A stretch of 14,931 bases of DNA, from the NCBI GenBank assembly GCA_002455425.1, contig DKKT01000070.1, forward strand, positions 1-14,931, given 5' to 3'. The notes under the pieces are model-generated. The model was not told the DNA's origin, searched no databases, and was given only the letters and a program-made list of their open reading frames with translations. The position numbers and the translations under genes were made by a program. Source of the DNA: Chthonomonas sp. UBA6659 (GTDB lineage Bacteria; Armatimonadota; Fimbriimonadia; Fimbriimonadales; Fimbriimonadaceae). Below are positions 1 through 7,749 of this stretch, one piece after another; position 1 is the stretch's first letter; every line of letters starts with the position of its first letter.

Positions 1-924
1 ATCGAACTTCTCGTCGTCATCGCGATCATCGCGATTCTCGCCGCAATCCTGTTCCCGGTGTTCGCCCAGGCGAAGCTGGCCGCCAAGAAGACGGCCGACC
101 TCAACAACACCAAGCAGATCGGGACAGGTCTGCAGCTCTATCTGAGCGACAACGATGACACCTTCATGCCGTCGAACCACCGCGAAAACGACGACAATCG
201 ATTCGAAATCCACTGGAGCTGGATGATGCTGCCCTACATCAAGAGCGAGCAGATCTTCGTCTCTCCCGCTGATAAGATCGGCGGATGGGCGCCGTCTCAG
301 TGGGACTCCGCGACCAACAACCGTGGCTTCGGCATCCCGTCGGTTCAGACGGACGGCACCCGAACGTCAGGATCGCGAACGACACAGGTCGGCCGCATCT
401 CCTACGTGCCGAACCAGTCCATCATCGGGCGGAAGCGACAGACTAGCGACACGTCGAACGTCGTCATCTCCACCGAAATCGACGGTCCGTCGGAGACCAT
501 CGTGCTGGCTCCCGCGACCGAATCGAAGTTCTGCATGCAGGGCAATGACGGCGAGTATCGAACGTACCGCCCCGCATTCGGAATCGCGGCGCGAGGCCAG
601 ACCGCCCTCTCAGGGTCGAACCTTCCCACCTCCGGTCAGTTGCCGTTGGAAGCGATCAGGCCGTCCACCGCGAGAACGCTGTGGAACCGCTGTGAAGGCA
701 AGAACGGCGTGACGGCCGGACAGCCTCCGGTGGATCTCACCTTGCGATTCACCCATTCGGGGCGATTCGACAAGGGTAACAACTACGTCATGGCCGACAC
801 GAGCGCGAAGTTCCACCCGACCGAGCGCACTTTCGACCCGAACCGGTTCATGTGGGGCAAGCGTGCGTACTCGCTTGGCGGCCTCCCGGTCGTCGATCCT
901 GTGACCGGCAATCCCGTCAACTGA
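1..924 (+). CDS. Type IV pilin-like (pseudopilin) protein, 5' end cut off
   Basis: The frame is open from the first base, so the true start lies just outside the window; 307 residues are visible. The first residues, IELLVVIAIIAILAAILFPV, are the class III prepilin helix. The Glu at visible residue 2 is the conserved Glu5 of mature pilins, so only a short leader up to the PilD cleavage site is missing. The helix runs into FAQAK, then a pseudopilin-like globular part: a 'GLQLYLSDNDDTF' segment, 'MMLPYIKSEQIFVSPADK', and near the end 'NNYVMADTSAKF'. The last matches the C-terminal H-X9-DG block of the DUF1559-like pilins, with Thr in place of the usual Gly. Two cysteines (FCMQ and NRCEG) could pair. 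Such proteins are inserted in the inner membrane and assembled or displayed by type II secretion or type IV pilus machinery; the individual role is unknown. A terminator follows, separating it from the next operon. Confidence 0.85.
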   Translation: MELLVVIAIIAILAAILFPVFAQAKLAAKKTADLNNTKQIGTGLQLYLSDNDDTFMPSNHRENDDNRFEIHWSWMMLPYIKSEQIFVSPADKIGGWAPSQWDSATNNRGFGIPSVQTDGTRTSGSRTTQVGRISYVPNQSIIGRKRQTSDTSNVVISTEIDGPSETIVLAPATESKFCMQGNDGEYRTYRPAFGIAARGQTALSGSNLPTSGQLPLEAIRPSTARTLWNRCEGKNGVTAGQPPVDLTLRFTHSGRFDKGNNYVMADTSAKFHPTERTFDPNRFMWGKRAYSLGGLPVVDPVTGNPVN

Positions 925-948
925 GATCGCACGTTCGGCAAGGGGAGG

Positions 949-982
949 CGCCCTCACTCAGATTCGAGAGTGAGGGCGTTTT
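949..982 (+). terminator. Intrinsic terminator after the pseudopilin gene
   Basis: A perfect 11-bp inverted repeat (cgccctcactc at 949-959 and gagtgagggcg at 968-978) with an 8-nt loop is followed directly by TTTT (979-982). It lies 25 bases after the pseudopilin stop codon. The T-run is short, but the long GC-rich stem makes this the best intrinsic terminator in the window. It isolates the pilin gene from the operon that begins near 1100. Confidence 0.85.
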
Positions 983-992
983 GCTTGCGGGA

Positions 993-1041
993 ACTCCTTC
1001 GAGCAAGTCTGTTGAATGAACAGCGCAGTTCGAGAAGGAGT
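993..1041. promoter_or_regulatory. Nested inverted repeat in the leader of the six-gene operon
   Basis: actccttc (993-1000) is repeated inverted as gaaggagt (1034-1041). Between them ctgtt (1009-1013) and aacag (1019-1023) form a second, centred hairpin. The structure sits between the terminator of the previous gene and the likely start of the lipoprotein operon, so it could be an operator or an mRNA leader structure. There is no T-run after it, so it is not a standard terminator. I see no convincing -35/-10 pair around it. Function is inferred from position only. Confidence 0.35.
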
Positions 1042-1099
1042 CCACGCATTCGCCTCGAATTCTCCACATCAGGGACGGCGGAGGTTGATTTCGATTGTG

Positions 1100-2557
1100 G
1101 TGAGCTTGACGCGTTTGAATCACTGGGCTCTGGGCTGTTCCATCTTGGGTGCCCCGCTCCTCGTGGGCGGTTGTGCCGGGGGTTCGACCGCTCCCACGTT
1201 TCGCGATACGATGATCGTGATCGGAGGCGGCTCGGGACCCGTTTACACCAAGCTCCGAAGTCAGTTTCGCGAGGCGCGGGGGAGCGGCCAGGAGACCAGC
1301 TTTGGACGGGCTAAGCTCGTCGTCGTCAATGGTGCCGCCCTCGACCCGGCATCGATGGCGAGCCTACCGCTCCTGCGGAAAGCGCTCGATGGGGGCGTGT
1401 CGGTTCTGTTCCTGAATGCGTCGGAGCCTCACAAGAAGGCGTTGCTCCAGGCCAAACTCACGGCGCTGTGCCCCCGTGGATCGAGCGACGCGTTCTTGTT
1501 GACGCCCTTGGGTGGTGGAAGTCGCTTCCACGTGACGAATCTGACGTCCCGAGCCCTAGGCCGACGTTCCATCGCCCATGAACGCAACCCGAACGGCGTG
1601 CTCATCGGGCAGCACCGGACTTCCACGATCGACCTCGGCGTCACCGACGAAGTTGCCGATGGCTTCCTCACCCAGGTCGAGAAACGCCTTGCCGAGCAGA
1701 GTCGTGGTCCCGCGACCACGCCGACCCCGCCGAGCGACTACCCGGCCGACCAATGGGCACAATACGCCTACACGGAGACCTGGAACACGGGGGCGAGTAG
1801 CGCGATCAACAACCAGTCGATCGGTCACGACATCACCTACACGTTCACGATGTACTTCGACAGTGGCGACAGCCTCCCCAGTCACTGGTTCCAATGGGTC
1901 GCCGTTTCCGTGGATGGGACGGTCAACCCGAGCGCCCCGACCCAAAACGACGAGGACCATCGTGGATGGGTGGCCACGCAGACCGTGCTCTCCCTGAACC
2001 CCGTGAATAGCTCGACCGGGAACGGGCTCGAGCTGGCGTTCGTTGAGTCACAGCCCAGTTCCGCGAGCAATTCGCTCCAGTCGGCGCTGTCGTTCAACAT
2101 CGGCTACAAGGGCTCGGGCGGAAACACCGCTTGGCTATGGAGTCAAAGCCTCAGCCAGACGACGGGTTCCTTCTCTGGGTGGCAAGCGACTTCTGCACCG
2201 CCGACGTCCAACCAGGTGAACGCCGTTGCGATGAACTTCATGCAGACAAGCCCGTTCAATGGCGACGGATCGAACTGGACCGACGCGTTTTACACGGTCT
2301 TCCAAGGCAAACATCTCCACAGTATCAACTCAAGCAGCGCGAACACCATGGAGATCCTCGGACAAGCACTGTGGCGGACTCAGCAGGTGTTTCCCGGGGT
2401 CGTTGCCATCGAGTTGGACTCGATGACCAAGATGACGAGCCTCGAGGCGAAGAATGAGTTTTTCTATACCCACGAGTACTACTCGGCGGAGGATTACAGC
2501 GCATCCGCGATCATCGACCTCGACTTGTCGGCCATCGTGCCGGCGGGAGTGAACTAG
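1100..2557 (+). CDS. Lipoprotein A, two-domain, cytolysin/leukocidin-like by motif order
   Basis: I chose GTG at 1100 (485 aa) because it gives MSLTRL..., matching the MSLART... start of the downstream paralog; GTG at 1097 is the near alternative. The 5'-most ATG (1016) lies in a hairpin loop and would add 28 unneeded residues. A GGAGG at 1080-1084 lies upstream, rather far. Residues 1-25 are a Sec lipoprotein signal ending LLVGGC (C25). Residues about 38-200 form an alpha/beta domain (IVIGGGSGPV, SVLFLNASE, AFLLTPL). A Pro/Thr linker (202-215) leads to a beta-rich C-terminal domain with ITYTFTMYF (245-253), LWSQSL...GW (343-361), SPFN...NW.D.F (384-397) and a final strand YSASAIIDLDLSAI (466-479). 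The same order appears in the next gene. Remembered Vibrio cytolysin and alpha-hemolysin sequences show similar features, hence the tentative fold call. First gene of the operon; it overlaps the next by 1 bp. Lipoprotein and paralogy are solid; function is not known. Confidence 0.75.
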   Translation: MSLTRLNHWALGCSILGAPLLVGGCAGGSTAPTFRDTMIVIGGGSGPVYTKLRSQFREARGSGQETSFGRAKLVVVNGAALDPASMASLPLLRKALDGGVSVLFLNASEPHKKALLQAKLTALCPRGSSDAFLLTPLGGGSRFHVTNLTSRALGRRSIAHERNPNGVLIGQHRTSTIDLGVTDEVADGFLTQVEKRLAEQSRGPATTPTPPSDYPADQWAQYAYTETWNTGASSAINNQSIGHDITYTFTMYFDSGDSLPSHWFQWVAVSVDGTVNPSAPTQNDEDHRGWVATQTVLSLNPVNSSTGNGLELAFVESQPSSASNSLQSALSFNIGYKGSGGNTAWLWSQSLSQTTGSFSGWQATSAPPTSNQVNAVAMNFMQTSPFNGDGSNWTDAFYTVFQGKHLHSINSSSANTMEILGQALWRTQQVFPGVVAIELDSMTKMTSLEAKNEFFYTHEYYSAEDYSASAIIDLDLSAIVPAGVN

Positions 2558-3966
2558 TGTCACTCGCTCGAACTCTTTCGCTCGCCGCACTCGTCGCCGT
2601 CCTGGGCCTTGGCGGCTGCGGCGGTGGGGGCGGCCTCACGAAGAAGCCGTACTTTGTGATCGTCGGTTCCGCCTCGGGGCCTGTGTTGAGGGAACTGCAG
2701 AAAACGTATCTTCAGCAAATCTATCGTCCGGGTCAAGCCTTGAAAGGCGCGAGCATGCTGGTCGTCGATGGAAGTGTGGTCCCGGCCGACTCGATGGATG
2801 ACTTGAAGGCGATCGACGATGCGCTGGGATCAGGAGTCCCCGTCCTCTGTTTGAACGTATCCAAGGCCCACCTGACCAAGGCTGCGGAGGGTTCGAGTCG
2901 CATCGGTGCGTTCGTCAATGGCAACCACGACGCGTATCTTATGACGCCGATGGCGCACGGGATCGACATCGTACACGTCGGGCCGAAGAAGTTCACGCGG
3001 CGACAACTCTTCCAGCACCTGGACACCACGGGGCACCTCAGGGGATCGCGCAGCGAAGATCGAATCGAACTTCAACCCGACCAGGCGTCGATCGATCGCT
3101 TCGTCGCAAACCTCAAGGACCGACTCGCCGGCAAGTTGCCGATCGACTCGGTGCGGGGCACGGATCCGCCGAGTTCGATCCCGCGCTACATTACGACGGT
3201 GCAGGACTCCTTCACCTCCGTAGACGACAACGTGGTGCCGGGACAGACGGTGACCTCCAACGTCGCCTTCTTCTTCAACGTGTATTACAACGATGGAGGC
3301 CCAGGCAATCAGTACCAGTACTTGATCGCGTACGCAACAGGAATGTCCGATCCTGGCGCGCCATCCAACAACAGCGAGCGAACCAAGGGCTACTTCCAGA
3401 CCCTTTCTTACCTCCAGATGAACCCCAATCCGACGGAGAACGGCGGGCTACTAAGTCTCATCAGCTCCGGGCCCGGTCAAAGTGACGGCTTGTACCAGGT
3501 TTCCTTTGGCGCAGACATTCAGTATTCGGCTGGGGCCTCGAGCTATCTCTGGAGTCTCTCGCTTCCACCAGTGGCCCAATCGATCCCCGGTTGGTTTTGC
3601 AATACTGGGGGAGTGAGCCTGCTCCCCAATGCGGCTCAGACGCTTTTTTGGCAAGGAAGCCCGTTCAACGCCGTCCAGAACAACTGGCACGACGGGTTCA
3701 CCTACGTTGGCGGTCTCGTCCTCGACTATTATCCGAAATCGATGAACCCGACGAGCACCAACCAGTTGCCGGTGAACATGGCTGCGATCTGGCGAACCTC
3801 GACGACCACGGATCAGGGCATCGTTATGCAGTACGCGGCGGGGGCACAATATCAGCTTCTCCACGCAAAGGAGAAATCACCCGGAATCTACGATCGTCAG
3901 CAGACGGTCATCAACTTCGATCCCGACCCGATGAACGTCACCCTCCTCTTTGGAAGGGCTGAATGA
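2557..3966 (+). CDS. Lipoprotein B, paralog of lipoprotein A
   Basis: This 469-aa protein starts at GTG inside the upstream stop (TAGTG), with GGGAG at 2545-2549 placed 7 nt before it, so translation is probably coupled. The signal peptide ends LGLGGC (C21), then a Gly run. Residues 31-192 parallel lipoprotein A: FVIVGSASGPV, VPVLCLNVSKAH, DAYLMTPM and a closing amphipathic helix. After a short Pro/Ser linker, residues 208-469 are beta-rich. Shared motifs include LWS.SL...GW (331-346), SPFN...NWHDGFTYV (368-384) and AIWRTS. Segment QVSFGADIQYS (314-324) alternates small/polar with hydrophobic residues, as a pore-stem strand would, and QYQLLHAKE...TVINFD (431-454) resembles the end of alpha-hemolysin-like proteins. 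I infer an exported, membrane-anchored partner of lipoprotein A. The pore-forming fold is a hypothesis; other surface beta-sandwich functions (adhesion, carbohydrate binding) are possible. Confidence 0.75.
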   Translation: MSLARTLSLAALVAVLGLGGCGGGGGLTKKPYFVIVGSASGPVLRELQKTYLQQIYRPGQALKGASMLVVDGSVVPADSMDDLKAIDDALGSGVPVLCLNVSKAHLTKAAEGSSRIGAFVNGNHDAYLMTPMAHGIDIVHVGPKKFTRRQLFQHLDTTGHLRGSRSEDRIELQPDQASIDRFVANLKDRLAGKLPIDSVRGTDPPSSIPRYITTVQDSFTSVDDNVVPGQTVTSNVAFFFNVYYNDGGPGNQYQYLIAYATGMSDPGAPSNNSERTKGYFQTLSYLQMNPNPTENGGLLSLISSGPGQSDGLYQVSFGADIQYSAGASSYLWSLSLPPVAQSIPGWFCNTGGVSLLPNAAQTLFWQGSPFNAVQNNWHDGFTYVGGLVLDYYPKSMNPTSTNQLPVNMAAIWRTSTTTDQGIVMQYAAGAQYQLLHAKEKSPGIYDRQQTVINFDPDPMNVTLLFGRAE

Positions 3967-3979
3967 AGCAGGTAAGCAC

Positions 3980-5440
3980 ATGAGTGATCAAGACCCGAAA
4001 ACTCCCCATCCCGGCGCGAGCCGTCGTGACTTTCTCAAGCTTTCGGCCGGAGCCCTTGGTGGGGCGGTTCTGGCCGGCGTCGGCGTCGGCTGTGGCGGCG
4101 GCGGAATTCTGCCCGGAAGCGGGGGCAGTGGTGGCTTCGTCGGCGGTCCGGGCAAGGCCCCGCCCCTTCCCGGGAGCTTTGCGTTCTACGGGGTCTATTC
4201 CCCGGGCGATCCGGTGCTTCCGGGCGTCTTCGGGCTCGCCGGCGGCATCACCAACAACGACGGCACGTTGATGTTCAACGCTCGCGAGGTGAGCGACACC
4301 GGTCCACAAGGGGTGTACACGCTCGATATCGGCTATAGCGGGACGAACATGCCCCAGGTGGGCTCGGGCGCGGTCCTCCTCAGGACCGGGCAACAAGGAG
4401 CGGGTTTCATCGTCGACAAGATTTACAACTCGGCGATGAACAACGCGGGTGCTCTCACGACCGACTGCCACATCATCAGCCAGGGTAGCGACACGCCGAT
4501 CGTCCTCATGAACCCCCAAGGGACCGGCTTGGCACCGTTCATCGCATACCTTCAGGGCTCGTCAAACGGGGTTGTCTTCGGTGGCAACTTCACCGACATC
4601 GACATTAACGACAATGGTGACCTCCTGCTGGCAGGAGACTATTCGTCCTCGACCGTTTCCGTTCCACCCAACTTCAATTCTTTCCCCGTCGCGCAAGCGA
4701 CGATCGCGCAAGGGTTGTTCCTGTTCCCGGGAGCGGCGAACACGGTCGACCCAACACAATCGACGCTTCTACAGGCAACGGGATCGAATCTGCCGAACAC
4801 CAACACGGCCATTTCTCGGATCGGCCTGGTCGGGCTCGATAACAACCAGAACTACATTGCTCAGGTGTTTTCGAATGATCAGACGGCCTCGGGTTCGGGG
4901 CGCGGGGCCTACCGACCCATGAGCGCATCGGTCATCGGTGGAAACGCGAAGGGTAGGGCGTTCGCGCTCAGTGCGGCACCCTCGACGGGCGGGCGCGGCG
5001 TGACCGGAGCGCCAGGCGACACCTTCATGGGGCCGCGGATCAACAATGGCGTGACCCTGGTCTGCGTCAACACCAGCGCGACCACGACGCAACTCTGCTA
5101 CACCGCGAACGGACAAACTTCGACGTTGGCTCAGACCGGCGGAACCTCGCCGACCGGCGCCCTTATCAACAACTGCGGGAATGGGGCGGTCGATCAAAAC
5201 GGGCTCGCCTACTTTATCCTCGTCACGCCGAATGGGACCGAGCTCGTCGTTTCCAACGGGGTGACGTCAAAGACGATTCTCAAGACCGGTGATTCGATTC
5301 CGAACGTGAACGGAAAGACGGTCTACACGATCGTGCAGGGCACGACTTCAACCCAGACGGACTCTCAAGGCCGTTTCGCTTTCGTCGTCGATTTCAACGA
5401 TGGAACGCAGTCCATCGTCATCGGGATGCCGCTCTCGTAA
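3980..5440 (+). CDS. Twin-arginine-signal exported protein with NxxGxxxF-type repeats
   Basis: I start it at ATG 3980 (486 aa), 13 nt after the upstream stop and with a purine-rich AGCAGG before it; ATG 3950 would overlap lipoprotein B and only lengthen the n-region. Residues 14-20, SRRDFLK, are a textbook Tat motif, followed by a hydrophobic Ala/Gly stretch and C38-GGGG. Gly at -3 makes a poor lipobox, so lipid attachment is possible but unsure. The mature part is Gly/Asn/Thr-rich with spaced units of the form N..G...F: NNDGTLMFNA (92-101), INDNGDLLLAGD (209-220), DQNGLAYFILV and DSQGRFAFVVDF near the end. Each is linked to phrases such as LLRTG or ILKTGDSIP. This matches the 'tandem repeat NxxGxxxF' exported proteins of environmental bacteria, probably a beta-propeller-like fold. 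Tat export implies folding before export. Its place after two Sec lipoproteins suggests a shared surface or periplasmic role. Confidence 0.75.
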   Translation: MSDQDPKTPHPGASRRDFLKLSAGALGGAVLAGVGVGCGGGGILPGSGGSGGFVGGPGKAPPLPGSFAFYGVYSPGDPVLPGVFGLAGGITNNDGTLMFNAREVSDTGPQGVYTLDIGYSGTNMPQVGSGAVLLRTGQQGAGFIVDKIYNSAMNNAGALTTDCHIISQGSDTPIVLMNPQGTGLAPFIAYLQGSSNGVVFGGNFTDIDINDNGDLLLAGDYSSSTVSVPPNFNSFPVAQATIAQGLFLFPGAANTVDPTQSTLLQATGSNLPNTNTAISRIGLVGLDNNQNYIAQVFSNDQTASGSGRGAYRPMSASVIGGNAKGRAFALSAAPSTGGRGVTGAPGDTFMGPRINNGVTLVCVNTSATTTQLCYTANGQTSTLAQTGGTSPTGALINNCGNGAVDQNGLAYFILVTPNGTELVVSNGVTSKTILKTGDSIPNVNGKTVYTIVQGTTSTQTDSQGRFAFVVDFNDGTQSIVIGMPLS

Positions 5441-5452
5441 CAGGAACACTCC

Positions 5453-6571
5453 ATGGCAAACATCGCAAAGACCGAAATTGGAACGACGGATCCCCTCGAT
5501 ATCTGTTTTGGTATCGACATGATCCCGCCCTTCGCCATTGACGTGGGTTACGAGAAGAACGGAAACATCTTCTCCTTCGGCTTCAGCCTCTTGGTCATCA
5601 AGATCGACGTCTCGGCCTCGTACGCTTTGTTCGTCGGCATGTGCGGGCCGAGGTACGCGATCAAAGTGTTCCTGGAGGGCGAAACGTCCAACACGGCGAA
5701 CGGCAGTACTTTGGCTCTGACCGCGAGCAACGATGGGATGGATGCCGGGTTGCTCTTTGGGATCGACGCTCAATTCTCGGTCCAGTGCGTGATCCAAAAT
5801 GCCGACTTTCACTGGGTCTGGGATGGCTGGCACACCCACATTTCGAGGTCGTGGAACAACCTCGTCAACGTGAACTTGCAAGTCAACCTCGACCTGATCG
5901 GGATCATCATCACCGCCATTCAAAAAGCCCTCGATGACGACGAAGGAGTGCTGTTCAAGCAAGTCACCAACGTCATCCCCGATCTCGCTCAGGCATGGGG
6001 CTTCTTCGCGACGAGCGAAAACAACTTCTCGAAGGGGCCGTACGCCGAGGCGACGCCCGTCATCACGTTCCCGATCAACCTGGTGCCGTTCACGGAAGAA
6101 ATTCCGATCGTGGACGTGCTGTATGCTCTTGATCAGACGTTGGGCGCGATTTGGGGTGGCTTCGCCCTCGGACCGCAAATCGGCTTGGGTACGCCGGTCA
6201 AGGTCCAGATGAAGGACATCACCGTCGGGAATGTGGACTACACCGGTATCACGAATACGAACGGCAGCATTACGGGCACCTCGACGAGTGCCGCCGATGC
6301 GAGCCCGACGACGATGGCGGTCAACTTCGAGCATACGACCGGCTTCATCCTGACCGGAGGTCTGTTTGCCCAGATCTGGGCGCTGAAGATCTTCAGCCTC
6401 GGCCTCTCGGTCAACCTGGACATGCTCGCCCTCTTCGGAATCCAGATCAACGCCGGCCCATTCCAGACCACGAAGTCGAACACGATTGGAGCCAATCTTT
6501 CCAGCTCATCGGCGGCCGACCATGAACCTGCTCGAAAGTTTGCCTTCGTGCTCGACCCGGTTGAGGCATGA
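5453..6571 (+). CDS. Uncharacterised glycine-rich beta protein with amphipathic strands
   Basis: The gene (372 aa) starts at ATG 5453, with AGGA at 5442-5445 at good spacing, 12 nt after the previous stop. I do not recognise a family. There is no N-terminal signal peptide or lipobox. The chain is dominated by strand-like segments of alternating hydrophobic and small/polar residues: 38-63 (NIFSFGFSLLVIKIDVSASY), 97-115, 136-155 (VNVNLQVNLDLIGIII) and 296-333 (FILTGGLFAQIW...LGLSVNLDMLALFGIQINAG). An aromatic patch, FHWVWDGWHTHISRSW, lies at 119-134. A Thr/Ser/Gly/Asn stretch (about 254-286) looks flexible. The composition resembles outer-membrane barrels or pore-forming beta proteins, yet no export signal is visible. 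It may insert into membranes after leaderless release, or act as a cytoplasmic assembly with its neighbours. Its stop overlaps the next start (ATGA). Coding status is well supported by context; function is unknown. Confidence 0.7.
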   Translation: MANIAKTEIGTTDPLDICFGIDMIPPFAIDVGYEKNGNIFSFGFSLLVIKIDVSASYALFVGMCGPRYAIKVFLEGETSNTANGSTLALTASNDGMDAGLLFGIDAQFSVQCVIQNADFHWVWDGWHTHISRSWNNLVNVNLQVNLDLIGIIITAIQKALDDDEGVLFKQVTNVIPDLAQAWGFFATSENNFSKGPYAEATPVITFPINLVPFTEEIPIVDVLYALDQTLGAIWGGFALGPQIGLGTPVKVQMKDITVGNVDYTGITNTNGSITGTSTSAADASPTTMAVNFEHTTGFILTGGLFAQIWALKIFSLGLSVNLDMLALFGIQINAGPFQTTKSNTIGANLSSSSAADHEPARKFAFVLDPVEA

Positions 6572-7749
6572 CGGAAACGCCCGAGACACCGGTCGAAGAA
6601 CGACGAATCCGGACCGCGGAAGACCTTCTCTTGGCTCTCCGCGATCCGGACCTCACCGTGCGCGCCGCACTGCTGAAGTCGATTCTTGAGCAGCCTGATG
6701 CCTCCCTGCGATTCGGCCCGTTTCAGGGTGTCGATCTCATCGATGAACTCATCGCGCAGACGTTCCAAACCCTCACCCCTCCGTATCGGCACCTCTTGAC
6801 GGCCACACTCGCGGTGTTGGACGACCCGAGGGTCCCCGTTCATTTTCGGCGCTTGATGACGTACTTCGGCGAACCTGAGCTTCTCCGGGTGATCGAAGGA
6901 CGACTGGAACGGGAGCCGATCGAGCCCGGTCTTGCTCAGTATCGGAGCCTGGCGATGCAGGACGACTCCGAGCTTCACACAGAAGTCGCGGCCAATCTGC
7001 TTTCGCGTGCCGAGTCGCTCGATCCGCGACTCGCGATCCGCGTCAGCGTCGCCAATGGCGTGCGATTCGACGGCGCACCAGCCGTGACCACCGAGAACGC
7101 AGCAGCATGGGTCGAGGAGTTGAACGGAAAGTTTGGTCGTGCCGCGAGCCTCTTGATCGAAGACCGCGGCGTGCAGGCCTTTTTGGCGCTAATCCCTGCC
7201 TGGAACTCGCTCACCGAAATCAATCGCGCTTGGCTCGTCGACTGGGGCTCGCGCGCCCATCCGCTCGATGCGGTCCCGATCATCCGGGCGGCGATTCACG
7301 ACCAAGCAGAACCGGTAGTTGTCGCCGGACTTCGGGCGGTCGAATCGCTTGGCCCGATGGGAACGCTCTTTCATCCTGAAATCGCGCACTTGGTCGACCA
7401 CGAGTCGCCCCGGGTTCGAACGCTGGCCCTTTCGGCAGGTGCACCGCTTGCCGATCCGCGATCACGGCTTGAGACGGAGTCGGCCCCAGACGTTCGGGCC
7501 GAGATCCTCGTCCGCCTCCGCCATGGCGAGGGTGCGGGCGCGATCGACACCCTCGTCGCCGAGCTTCACCACGAGGACTATCGCGTCCGCGTCCAGGCGA
7601 TGACGGAGTTGGTCTGCCTCGGCGACGCCGTCGAGGAGCAAGCGAAGTCGATGGTTTTGGGCGATGATCGTGATCTCAAGGCCGCGGGAACGAACCTCCT
7701 CCTCGCGATGGGCCATCAAGAGTGGTTGGAAGCGCATCTGCTTGGCTGA
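6568..7749 (+). CDS. HEAT-repeat protein
   Basis: ATG 6568 overlaps the preceding stop (ATGA), so translation is probably coupled; no well-spaced ribosome site is visible. The 393-aa product is predicted soluble, with no signal peptide or membrane segment. It is mostly alpha-helical with helical-pair repeats of HEAT type. Clear units are DPDLTVRAALLKSILE (about 27-42), AEPVVVAGLRAVESLG (about 247-262), ESPRVRTLALSAG, APDVRAEILVRL, EDYRVRVQAMTELVCLG and the last unit DLKAAGTNLLLAMG. The D..VR pattern is what identifies the repeats. The middle region (about 60-240) is helical but diverged. HEAT solenoids are protein-binding scaffolds, and related proteins also appear as lyase-like subunits. In this operon a scaffold or assembly role for the exported proteins is possible, but nothing in the sequence proves it. 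Confidence 0.75.
   Translation: MTETPETPVEERRIRTAEDLLLALRDPDLTVRAALLKSILEQPDASLRFGPFQGVDLIDELIAQTFQTLTPPYRHLLTATLAVLDDPRVPVHFRRLMTYFGEPELLRVIEGRLEREPIEPGLAQYRSLAMQDDSELHTEVAANLLSRAESLDPRLAIRVSVANGVRFDGAPAVTTENAAAWVEELNGKFGRAASLLIEDRGVQAFLALIPAWNSLTEINRAWLVDWGSRAHPLDAVPIIRAAIHDQAEPVVVAGLRAVESLGPMGTLFHPEIAHLVDHESPRVRTLALSAGAPLADPRSRLETESAPDVRAEILVRLRHGEGAGAIDTLVAELHHEDYRVRVQAMTELVCLGDAVEEQAKSMVLGDDRDLKAAGTNLLLAMGHQEWLEAHLLG

Noticed and set aside
1016..1099. ATG 1016 as the start of lipoprotein A
   Set aside because: It lies in a hairpin loop, lacks a ribosome site and adds 28 residues before a normal lipoprotein signal; GTG 1100 mirrors the paralog's start.
3950..3979. ATG 3950 as the start of the Tat protein
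   Set aside because: It overlaps lipoprotein B by 17 bp, while ATG 3980 has a better upstream site and a normal Tat signal length.
5348..6334. 328-codon minus-strand frame
   Set aside because: It is opposite the 5453-6571 gene, which has a good ribosome site and fits the operon; the product is Arg/Asp/Val-rich shadow sequence.
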